From Bacteroidales bacterium UBA6192 (GTDB taxonomy: Bacteria; Bacteroidota; Bacteroidia; Bacteroidales; F082), in assembly GCA_002422725.1 (NCBI GenBank), contig DITE01000076.1, positions 34,726-83,970 on the forward strand: a stretch of DNA of 49,245 bases, read 5' to 3'. Numbering within the stretch: position 1 is the first letter of the stretch; every line of letters begins with the position of its first letter. A program made the translations under genes and the position numbers. A model generated the notes under the pieces. The model saw only the letters and a list, made by a program, of their open reading frames with translations. It was not told the DNA's origin and searched no databases. Positions 6,855 to 14,188 of the stretch are shown one piece after another.

Positions 6855-7571
6855 ATGGAATCATTTCATTATTACAACATGTTCGAAACCAAGGGAATCG
6901 AATATCTATTAACCCTTGCATTTTTCCTGTTGCTCATACCTTTCTGGATCATCCTGAACAACAGGGACAAGATCGCGAAAGGAATTCAACACGCCATCGG
7001 TGTATTGTCGATGAAGCGTCTCAGGGTTCCTCAGGGCATTTACTACAGTCCTGACCACACCTGGACCTATTTGCGGAAATCCGGAGTAGCACGAATGGGT
7101 ATCGACGATTTGCTTCTCAGCATTACCGGAAAGTTTATCGTGAAACCGCTTGTTCACGAGGGGACTGAGCTTAAAAAAGGTGAGGCTGTTGCCGAAATCA
7201 TTCAGGATGGAAAACTTCTGAAAGTTCATTCACCCCTGTCAGGTACCGTGAAAATGACCAATTATCAGGTTGTTGAAGATGCTTCAAAAATTATGAACGA
7301 TCCTTATGGATTGGGATGGATGTTTGAGATCAAACCAACAGCCTGGAAAGACGAAACCAGCCAGTATTATCTTGCTGAAGAAGCTTTGTCATGGACTTCG
7401 TCCGAGCTCAGTCGTTTCAAGGACTTTTTAGCCCAATCGCTACAAAAGCACAACGATATGCCTTCGCTGATAGCCTTGCAGGATGGTGGTGAACTCAGGG
7501 AACATTTGTTGGCCGACCTGCCTAACGAGGTATGGATCGATTTTCAACATGAGTTCTTAAGAACCAACTGA
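6855..7571 (+). CDS. membrane-anchored GcvH-like protein
   Basis: The protein has 238 residues. One membrane helix (about 17-36) precedes a GcvH-like barrel at about 58-162: DHTW (67-70), GIDD (82-85), SPLSG (126-130) and NDPYGLGWMFEIKP (148-161), all typical of H protein. The lipoyl-lysine motif ESVKA is absent; the hairpin carries DGK at 118-120, five rather than six residues before SP, so lipoylation is doubtful. The tail (ALQDGGEL, VWIDFQHEFL) is homologous to the C-terminus of the protein at 3044, so the two are paralogous subunits, probably both facing the cytoplasm. It is the last gene of the operon; a terminator follows. It is not a glycine cleavage enzyme in any simple sense. Confidence 0.88.
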   Translation: MESFHYYNMFETKGIEYLLTLAFFLLLIPFWIILNNRDKIAKGIQHAIGVLSMKRLRVPQGIYYSPDHTWTYLRKSGVARMGIDDLLLSITGKFIVKPLVHEGTELKKGEAVAEIIQDGKLLKVHSPLSGTVKMTNYQVVEDASKIMNDPYGLGWMFEIKPTAWKDETSQYYLAEEALSWTSSELSRFKDFLAQSLQKHNDMPSLIALQDGGELREHLLADLPNEVWIDFQHEFLRTN

Positions 7572-7673
7572 TCTTCGGAAAAGCTGTCTGAGGATTCAAT
7601 TGGCTGATTGAAGCAGAAACAGGCCAATCAGACATGGATCAGCAATACTAAATCAAATAGTATATAGTCAGAT

Positions 7674-7708
7674 CAGCCGCAAAAGTCTTAACTTAGCGGC
7701 TGTTTTTA
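7674..7708 (+). terminator. rho-independent terminator after the four-gene operon
   Basis: CAGCCGC (7674-7680) pairs with GCGGCTG (7696-7702) across a 15-base loop, followed by TTTTTA. It lies between the second GcvH-like gene and the histidine kinase, so the regulators are probably transcribed separately or by read-through. Confidence 0.8.
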
Positions 7709-7734
7709 TATCATAAGATATACAACCAAAATCG

Positions 7735-9420
7735 ATGAATAAATCAACCAAAACTGAAAGCACACTGCCTAAGAAGCACTTTAAGGAATTGGTGCGAAAA
7801 TACCTGCGTTTTCAGTCGTCCATTTATAGCCGTGTGCTGCTGATCATTGCCCTGATGTCGGTCATACTTTTTGTGTCATTCAGCATTATTTTTAATTCGG
7901 TTAACGAAAAATATATGAATGCCATCATCCATCAGAATGGCAGTAACATCAGTTCCATTGTCGAAGGGGCGCTCTACCATTCAATGCTGCGTAACGACAA
8001 AACAGAATTGTATAACACCCTGGATATCATTAATTCACTTTCTGGAATCGATGAGGTTAATTTGTATGATAGCTTTGATAGCCTGGTTTATTCGTCCTTC
8101 GCCACTGATGCAACGCATTTCAATGATCCGAACTGCCTCAATTGCCATGATAATATGGGGTCATTGTTTTCGGGTAATGAACGCACTTACCGTATCATCG
8201 ATGTGGAAAGTGCCTGTAGCATGTATCAGGAGAAAAACAAGAACCGTTACCTGCTCATCCGAAACCCAATTTTAAATGAGCGGTCATGTTTTACCAATAA
8301 ATGTCATGCACATGGGCCCGATGAAGAAGTACTTGGTTCACTGATCATTAAAATGCCACTGGCTGAATTCGATGAGGCGGTCGATGAATCATCATCCCGC
8401 TATTTCTTGTTTGCCATTTTGTCCACTATATTTCTCTCCGCCTTTCTTGTGTTCTTCACAAGGCGTAATATTGAAAGGCCGCTCAACGAACTGGTTAATG
8501 CCAGCTTATCGGTGGCAAAAGGTGATAAAGGTACGCGGTTGAAAATCAAGCCGGGTCAACTGGATGATATGCAAACCGTTTCTATTGCATTTAACCAGAT
8601 GCTCGATAAGGTGCAGGCAGCAAACAATGAGTTGGAAAACTGGTCGAAACAACTCGAATATAAAGTTCAGAAAAAATCGGAGGAACTAAGTTCGGTGCAA
8701 AACGAGCTTATACAGATTGAAAGAATTGCTTCGTTGGGAAAATTGTCGGCCTCAGTAGCGCACGAATTGAACAACCCATTGTCGGGGATACTGGTATATG
8801 CCAAACTGATTCAAAAGCAGCTCAGTAGTTCCGAAATCACTGACGCAAAGAAGGAGTCGGCACTCAAACATCTGCGTCTGATAGAGTCCGAAACAAAGCG
8901 TTGCGGGGATATTGTGAAAGGCTTGCTCGATTTTTCGCGCAAAGACCAGTCAGATTTCGAGCCATGTCATCTGCATGATGTGTTGAAGGAAACTTACGAC
9001 CTGATGCATCATCAGATGAAAATTTCCAATATTGGATTTTTAACGCATTTTACAGCCACGAACGACATGGTGTTGTGCAGCCCAAACCAGATCAAACAAG
9101 CATGTCTGGCGATGCTGGTTAATTCGTTGGAGGCGATCACCGAAAATGGTGAGATTATCCTGAAGACTTACAACCTTGATGATCAGTTTATTTACATTGA
9201 TATCACCGATAACGGAAAAGGCATTTCTGCTGAAGATCTGCCTCATATTTTTGAACCATTTTTCTCAACCAAGCATGAAGCCTCGGGGATTGGACTTGGT
9301 TTAGCCATAGTACATGGCATTATTCAAAGCCACAAAGGCAATCTAACGGTTGATTCACAGCCTGGAAAGGGCACTACCATTACCATTTCATTTCCATTGT
9401 TAAGACAAAAAAACACCTAA
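7735..9420 (+). CDS. sensor histidine kinase with heme-c-type motifs in the periplasmic domain
   Basis: The 561-residue protein has membrane helices at about 34-53 and 223-241 flanking a periplasmic sensor domain. That domain holds CLNCH (134-138), a standard CxxCH heme c site, and CFTNKCH (185-191), a wider Cx4CH variant. HAMP (about 242-295) and a coiled coil lead to HisKA with phospho-accepting H343 (SVAHELNNPLSG) and an HATPase domain (DNGKGI, FEPFFSTK, GIGLGLAIV). It should autophosphorylate in response to a redox state or a gaseous or other ligand sensed at heme, and pass phosphate to the regulator three bases downstream. Whether one or two hemes bind is unknown. Position suggests it controls the operon at 3044-7571. 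Confidence 0.93.
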   Translation: MNKSTKTESTLPKKHFKELVRKYLRFQSSIYSRVLLIIALMSVILFVSFSIIFNSVNEKYMNAIIHQNGSNISSIVEGALYHSMLRNDKTELYNTLDIINSLSGIDEVNLYDSFDSLVYSSFATDATHFNDPNCLNCHDNMGSLFSGNERTYRIIDVESACSMYQEKNKNRYLLIRNPILNERSCFTNKCHAHGPDEEVLGSLIIKMPLAEFDEAVDESSSRYFLFAILSTIFLSAFLVFFTRRNIERPLNELVNASLSVAKGDKGTRLKIKPGQLDDMQTVSIAFNQMLDKVQAANNELENWSKQLEYKVQKKSEELSSVQNELIQIERIASLGKLSASVAHELNNPLSGILVYAKLIQKQLSSSEITDAKKESALKHLRLIESETKRCGDIVKGLLDFSRKDQSDFEPCHLHDVLKETYDLMHHQMKISNIGFLTHFTATNDMVLCSPNQIKQACLAMLVNSLEAITENGEIILKTYNLDDQFIYIDITDNGKGISAEDLPHIFEPFFSTKHEASGIGLGLAIVHGIIQSHKGNLTVDSQPGKGTTITISFPLLRQKNT

Positions 9421-9423
9421 ACT

Positions 9424-10767
9424 ATGTCGGAGAAAATATCATTGCTCATCGTGGATGATGAAGAATCGGTCAGGGATTCCCTGTTCAACTGGTTTATCGA
9501 GGATGGCTATCTGGTCGAATCGGCCGAGAACGCCAGGACAGCCCTCAATATGCTCGAAAAAAAGGCCTACGACATTGTTCTGGCCGACATTAAGATGCCG
9601 GGCATGGATGGTCTGGAAATGCTCAAGCGCATTAAATCCATCAAACCTGATGCAGTGGTTATCATTATGACTGCTTTTGCAACAGTTGATACAGCCGTAC
9701 AAGCCTTGAAAGATGGTGCGTTCGATTATGTAACCAAACCTTTCGATCCTGATGACCTGTCGCATCTGATCAGGAATGCATCCAAACAAATTGCTTTGAC
9801 CAGCGAAAATGAAAGCCTGCGTAACCATATTGTGATCCTTGAGCATGTTGAAGACCTTATTGGGTTTAGTGAGCCTATGCAAAAGGTGCTCAAAGAGGTG
9901 GAAAGTGTGGCTGCTTCCAATGCATCCGTCATTATTACTGGTGAGAGCGGGACAGGAAAGGAATTAATAGCCAGGGCTATACATGCAAATTCATCCCGTA
10001 AATTTTTTCCTATGGTGAGTGTCCATTGCGGGGCACTTTCCGAAAGCCTGCTTGAAAGCGAGTTGTTTGGACACGAGAAAGGTGCTTTCACCGGAGCCGT
10101 GTATAACCGGAAAGGTCGCTTTGAAATGGCTGACAGCGGCACGATTTTTCTGGATGAAATTGCAACAATCTCCTCCAAAATGCAAATCGAATTGCTGCGT
10201 GTGCTCGAAACAAAGAGTTTCATGCGGGTAGGGGGTAACAAATTGATTACATCAGACTTTCGTGTGATTTGTGCAACCAACAAGGACCTTAAAAAGATGG
10301 TTGAAAACGGAACTTTTCGCGAAGATCTCTATTACAGGCTCAATGTGGTGAACATTTTCATTCCGCCATTACGCGATCGCACCGATGATATTCCCCTGCT
10401 GGTTGAATATTTCATTAAAAAATACTGTAATGCAATGAGCCGCAACATGGTCACTATCGAGCAGGCTGCTTTAAGACGACTGAAAGAGTTTGATTATCCG
10501 GGGAATGTTCGTGAGCTGGAAAATATGATCGAACGTGCAATTGTTGTTGGCAATGGAAAAGAGATAAAGGTGAGAGATTTGCCACTAAACCGCGACACTG
10601 TTGCGATGAGCTCTATCGAAAGTCTGGATGATCTGGAGAAGAAGCATATATCGATGATCCTGAACAAATACGAATGGAATATTTCACGTGCATCTAAGGC
10701 CCTGCAGATTGATAGGGTTACTCTTTATAACAAGATCAGGAAGTTTGACCTCAAACAATCCGAATAG
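9424..10767 (+). CDS. NtrC-family sigma-54-dependent response regulator
   Basis: The 447-residue protein has three domains. The receiver domain (1-120) has acidic residues DD at 11-12, phospho-acceptor D55 (VLADIKMPGMDG) and K near 105 (YVTKPF). The AAA+ domain (about 140-380) has Walker A GESGTGKE near 173, the sigma-54 contact GAFTGA near 220, Walker B FLDE near 242 and the arginine-finger segment PPLRDRTDDIP. A Fis-type HTH closes the protein (NISRASKALQIDRVTLYNKI). It starts four bases after the kinase stop, forming a two-component pair. It is the obvious activator for the -24/-12 promoter at 2966-2982, probably through the inverted repeats at 2804-2889; that link is inference. Confidence 0.95.
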   Translation: MSEKISLLIVDDEESVRDSLFNWFIEDGYLVESAENARTALNMLEKKAYDIVLADIKMPGMDGLEMLKRIKSIKPDAVVIIMTAFATVDTAVQALKDGAFDYVTKPFDPDDLSHLIRNASKQIALTSENESLRNHIVILEHVEDLIGFSEPMQKVLKEVESVAASNASVIITGESGTGKELIARAIHANSSRKFFPMVSVHCGALSESLLESELFGHEKGAFTGAVYNRKGRFEMADSGTIFLDEIATISSKMQIELLRVLETKSFMRVGGNKLITSDFRVICATNKDLKKMVENGTFREDLYYRLNVVNIFIPPLRDRTDDIPLLVEYFIKKYCNAMSRNMVTIEQAALRRLKEFDYPGNVRELENMIERAIVVGNGKEIKVRDLPLNRDTVAMSSIESLDDLEKKHISMILNKYEWNISRASKALQIDRVTLYNKIRKFDLKQSE

Positions 10768-10772
10768 CCGGT

Positions 10773-10815
10773 GGCTCTCTTTGAATCCGCGCGGGCAATT
10801 AAAACCCGGAGAGCC
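10773..10815. other. intergenic hairpin without T tract
   Basis: GGCTCTC (10773-10779) pairs with GAGAGCC (10809-10815), and inside it CGGG (10792-10795) pairs with CCCG (10805-10808). An A-rich run follows, so it is not a standard terminator for the regulator gene. It may stabilise or process the transcript, or act as a weak barrier before the downstream protease gene. Confidence 0.5.
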
Positions 10816-10830
10816 AAAAACAAGTGATAT

Positions 10831-11367
10831 ATGAATCTGCTGCAGATTACATTGGTTTCTATGGGTTACTTCGAGCTAAATTTACTCGAAAGTGTTGCTA
10901 AATCGGTGGGGCATGAATACCAGACAATGGTTAATATCCGCGATGCTCACGTTGACCTGAGCACCTACTTTGACCCTGCACGGAAACAGTATAACGGCAA
11001 CAAATTGCTCAAAGACATCGAACTGCAATATGCCCATGATGATGCCAAGACAATAGGTCTGGTTTCGGTTGATCTTTTTATTCCAATCCTGACTTACATT
11101 TTCGGACAGGCATTTTTGAACGGCAGGTCAGGCATTGCTTCATCCTACAGGCTCAGCAACGAACGTTACGGCTTGCCGCACGATAACGCTCTGCTAACCG
11201 AACGTTTCACGAAGGAGGTAATCCACGAACTAGGGCATGCCTATGGGCTTATTCACTGTCATACACCACGTTGTGTTATGCAATCGAGCACCTATGTTGA
11301 AGACATTGACCAGAAAAAGATTTCCTTGTGTACCAATTGCAGAACTATACTGAATCTGACAACATGA
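10831..11367 (+). CDS. archaemetzincin-like zinc metalloprotease
   Basis: The 178-residue protein carries the metzincin zinc site HELGHAYGLIH at about residues 133-143, followed at once by C, four residues, CVM, sixteen residues and CTNC. This closely matches the archaemetzincin signature HExxHxxGxxHCx4CxMx17CxxC, one residue short in the last spacer. The four cysteines should bind a second zinc. There is no signal peptide, so it is cytoplasmic. Known members are aminopeptidase-like with poorly known targets. It follows the two-component genes by 63 bases on the same strand, but the hairpin between them leaves co-transcription open. Family assignment is strong; its role here is unknown. Confidence 0.9.
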   Translation: MNLLQITLVSMGYFELNLLESVAKSVGHEYQTMVNIRDAHVDLSTYFDPARKQYNGNKLLKDIELQYAHDDAKTIGLVSVDLFIPILTYIFGQAFLNGRSGIASSYRLSNERYGLPHDNALLTERFTKEVIHELGHAYGLIHCHTPRCVMQSSTYVEDIDQKKISLCTNCRTILNLTT

Positions 11368-11434
11368 TGACATGCTGTGGCGGTTTGATGACCACTTGAA
11401 GATAATAACAAACATCGGCAATCTTTTTTTTTCA

Positions 11435-11467
11435 TTCGGGATTCTTTTGATCATTTCCTTACCTTTG
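11435..11467 (+). promoter_or_regulatory. probable promoter of gcvT
   Basis: A good -7 box TACCTTTG (11460-11467) lies about 70 bases before the gene. The -33 element is weak: TTCG at 11435-11438 has the right 21-base spacing. Confidence 0.5.
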
Positions 11468-11536
11468 CATAGGATGCTGTTAATAAATAAACAGTAGTAA
11501 ATTAATTAAAATCATTAAGTTACAAATACAATCATA

Positions 11537-12625
11537 ATGAAAAAGACTGCTTTGAACCTGATGCACCATGCTATGGGAGGCAAGATGGTTCCCTTTGCCG
11601 GATTTGAAATGCCCGTACAATTTGAGGGCGTGAATGCAGAACACGAAACGGTGCGCCTTGGCGTGGGGGTGTTCGATGTTTCGCATATGGGTGAGTTTTG
11701 GGCCGAAGGGCCTGATGCTTTCGAATTGGTGCAACGCCTGACCACCAACGATGTGGCAGCCCTGTATGATGGCAAAGTGCAGTACACCTGTTTTCCGAAT
11801 GGCAAAGGAGGCATTGTTGACGATTTGCTGGTGTATAAATTTAATGAAGAAAAGTACCTGCTGGTTGTCAACGCATCGAATATTGACAAGGACTGGGCTT
11901 GGGTGAACGCAAACAACACCAAAAACGTTACCCTGAGAAATGCATCAGATGCCACATCACAGCTGGCTGTTCAGGGACCTAAAGCACTCGAAGCCATGCA
12001 GAAACTTACGACAGATAAGATAACTGATATGGAGTATTACACTTTCAAGGTGATCGGGTTTGCCGGGGTGAAGGACGTATTGCTTTCAACAACAGGATAT
12101 ACCGGAGCAGGAGGGTGTGAAATTTATTTTGAAAACAAAGATGCCGAAAAGATTTATAAAGCCGTGCTTGAAGCAGGAGCTGAACATGGCATAAAACCCA
12201 TCGGGCTGGCCGCACGCGACACACTCAGGCTCGAAATGGGATTCTGCTTGTATGGCAACGATATCAACGACAGTACTTCGCCAATAGAGGCTGGTCTGGG
12301 CTGGATTACCAAATTTGTTGAAAACAATCCATTTGTTGACAGGCCATTGCTCGAAAAACAGAAAGCCATCGGACCCGAAAAGATGTTGCGTGCATTTGAG
12401 ATTACCGATAAAGGTGTTCCTCGTCAGCACTATGAAATTTGTGACACAGCAGGAAATGTGATTGGTGAGGTAACTTCAGGAACCATGTCGCCTATGCTGA
12501 AAAAAGGCATTGGGATGGGCTATGTACCAGCTTCTCATAGTAAACTGGGGAGCGAGATATTCATCAAAGTAAGAGACAAGCTGGTTCCGGCTAGAATAGT
12601 GAAATTGCCTTTTTACAAGGGATAA
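11537..12625 (+). CDS. gcvT: aminomethyltransferase, glycine cleavage T protein
   Basis: The 362-residue protein has the full normal length of GcvT. It moves the aminomethyl carbon from lipoyl-GcvH to tetrahydrofolate. Recognisable family segments are VPFAGFEMPVQFEGV at the N-terminus, VGVFDVSHMGEF, LTTNDVAALYDGKVQYTC, the folate-site part STTGYTGAGGCEIYFEN, GLAARDTLRLEMGFCLYGND and the C-terminal EVTSGTMSPML. It appears to be a single gene with its own promoter. The true lipoylated GcvH is not in this window; the GcvH-like proteins at 3044 and 6855 lack the lipoylation motif and should not be taken as its partners. Confidence 0.97.
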   Translation: MKKTALNLMHHAMGGKMVPFAGFEMPVQFEGVNAEHETVRLGVGVFDVSHMGEFWAEGPDAFELVQRLTTNDVAALYDGKVQYTCFPNGKGGIVDDLLVYKFNEEKYLLVVNASNIDKDWAWVNANNTKNVTLRNASDATSQLAVQGPKALEAMQKLTTDKITDMEYYTFKVIGFAGVKDVLLSTTGYTGAGGCEIYFENKDAEKIYKAVLEAGAEHGIKPIGLAARDTLRLEMGFCLYGNDINDSTSPIEAGLGWITKFVENNPFVDRPLLEKQKAIGPEKMLRAFEITDKGVPRQHYEICDTAGNVIGEVTSGTMSPMLKKGIGMGYVPASHSKLGSEIFIKVRDKLVPARIVKLPFYKG

Positions 12626-12960
12626 TCCTGATTTGGACGGATGACATTCCAATAATAGTGTGGGGTATTTGAAAATGTCCCTTTAGTTGGAATTGTTCAG
12701 ATGCTTTCGTAATTGTAAGCTATAATTCTGTATTTCAAAACAGAACCTGAAGACTTATTTACAAGAGTATAAAATTGACCTTATAACTTTCAAAAGTTCA
12801 TTTGATTATGAACCACATGAACTATCCAAATGAATCCCAGCAGGCTGACAGTTGGAATCCCATTTCCGTTGTCCATATTGTGAAAAAATTCTTTAAAGGT
12901 TAGGTTTCAGAAAAGCAATCTGTTGGTTTTACACATTTCAGCCAGATAATGTGAATCAAT
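12626..12960. other. intergenic spacer between convergent gcvT and rpsP
   Basis: Apart from the shared terminator hairpin that follows at 12963, I see no gene, no RNA-like structure and no clear promoter in this AT-rich stretch. Confidence 0.6.
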
Positions 12961-12962
12961 AA

Positions 12963-12995
12963 CAAAAAAAAGGCTACCCAATGGGGCAGCCTTTA
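12963..12995 (-). terminator. terminator of rpsP, probably bidirectional
   Basis: GGCTACCC (12972-12979) and GGGGCAGCC (12983-12991) form a hairpin with an unpaired base on the left side. On the minus strand it is followed by seven Ts, a strong terminator for rpsP. On the plus strand it is followed by TTTATTTCT and could also end the gcvT transcript. Confidence 0.8.
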
Positions 12996-13017
12996 TTTCT
13001 TTGGTTCGCAATTGTTG

Positions 13018-13593
13018 CTATTCCTGAGGTGTTGCTTCTTCTGAAACTTCTTCTGATGCTGCTTCTGTTTCTATTGCAGCTTCTGCTTCTTCTGCAGCTT
13101 CTTCCTGAGCCTCTTTCATCTCAGCTTTCATTTCGGCAGCATACTTTTTAGCTAATTCAGCTGCTCTGGCATCTTTGACTTTAGCTTCTGCTTCAAGTCT
13201 CGATTTTTTGTCGCCACGTTTGGCATCATCCAGACCTTTTCTTTTGGCTTCAATTTTTGCTTCTTTTTCCGTGAACCATGCCTGAAACTTTGCTTCTGCT
13301 TGTTCTTCTGTTAAAGCACCTTTTCTGACACCTTTCAGTAGGTGAAGTTTGTAAAGGATGCCTTTGTAGGATAAAATTGCTTTAACGGTATCAGTTGGCA
13401 TAGCGCCATTCTGAAGCCATGTAAGCGCTTTGTCACCGTCGAGATTAATCTCGGCAGGGACAGTAATTGGGTTGTAGGTGCCAATTTTCTCAATAAATCT
13501 TCCATCTCGAGGTGCACGACCATCCGCAATTACAATGTGGTAAAAAGGCTTGCCTTTTTTACCGAACCGTTGTAATCTGATTCTTGCTGGCAT
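13018..13593 (-). CDS. rpsP: 30S ribosomal protein S16 with long acidic C-terminal extension
   Basis: The N-terminal 80 residues are classic S16 (MPARIRLQRFGKKGKPFYHI, ADGRAPRDGRFIEKIGTYNP, TDTVKAILSYKGILYKLHL). Most bacterial S16 proteins end there; this one has 191 residues. The extra part is lysine-, alanine- and glutamate-rich and ends in a strongly acidic stretch. Such extensions are usual in Bacteroidetes. A -7 box TACTTTTG (13646-13639, minus strand) lies about 50 bases before the start. Confidence 0.97.
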   Translation of the reverse strand: MPARIRLQRFGKKGKPFYHIVIADGRAPRDGRFIEKIGTYNPITVPAEINLDGDKALTWLQNGAMPTDTVKAILSYKGILYKLHLLKGVRKGALTEEQAEAKFQAWFTEKEAKIEAKRKGLDDAKRGDKKSRLEAEAKVKDARAAELAKKYAAEMKAEMKEAQEEAAEEAEAAIETEAASEEVSEEATPQE

Positions 13594-13692
13594 AAGTAAT
13601 TAGTTTTTAATGTTTAAATGTGTACGTAATTCGGGCTGCAAAAGTATAAAAAAATTCAATCAAATTCATTCTCACTCAGATAAAATTTGTAA

Positions 13693-14037
13693 TTACCCCA
13701 CAACTTCATCCAAAATTATCCCCTTAGACTTTGCCAGACTGGTAAATTGTTGCCACATTAGCTGGAGTCTTATGCCTGATTGTTGGGTTTGAAATTCCCA
13801 GATGTCCCTCAGTTTGGTCCTGAGTTCATAATCGCGCCTCAGAAAAGCATCCGTTTCAAGCGCCTCCCTGAATAAGATGAATTGCTGATGAAGCTCAACA
13901 GATTGTTCTTTCATCATAATGAGCAAATCGCTCATACTTGTCTGATTTGTCAATTCTGGCAATTTTGCCCGACAAAGTGATCTGCAACAGGCCAGAGCAA
14001 GCTGTTTTAGTGTCTCCTGATCGTAGGGTTGGTTCAT
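13693..14037 (-). CDS. conserved-looking hypothetical protein, alpha-helical
   Basis: I place the start at ATG 14037 (114 residues, MNQPYDQETLKQLALACCRS); the frame stays open to an ATG at 14112, but that adds an unlikely N-terminus running into the dnaE upstream region. The protein is predicted to be mostly helical, with many Q, L and R residues, a CCRSLC cluster near residues 16-21 and no signal peptide. I do not recognise a family. It is divergent from dnaE and separated from rpsP by 99 bases on the same strand. Confidence 0.65.
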   Translation of the reverse strand: MNQPYDQETLKQLALACCRSLCRAKLPELTNQTSMSDLLIMMKEQSVELHQQFILFREALETDAFLRRDYELRTKLRDIWEFQTQQSGIRLQLMWQQFTSLAKSKGIILDEVVG

Positions 14038-14188
14038 GGTCACGAAATTAGGACGAACTTGACTGCTGTACCTTGTAAGTTTTGACAAGTTTTCAACAAA
14101 ACCCGATAACATTGCATTTTAGGGTATCTTTGTAGAGCAGGGAAATCTTGCCTATGTTACTTTGTTTCAATAAGATAATACTTATTTC

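Noticed and set aside
10773..10815. Terminator between the response regulator and the archaemetzincin gene
   Set aside because: The hairpin is followed by A residues rather than T, so it does not fit an intrinsic terminator on the plus strand.
11537..12625. Link between gcvT and the GcvH-like proteins of the upstream operon
   Set aside because: gcvT has its own promoter and the GcvH-like proteins lack the lipoylation motif and are membrane-bound; proximity is probably chance.
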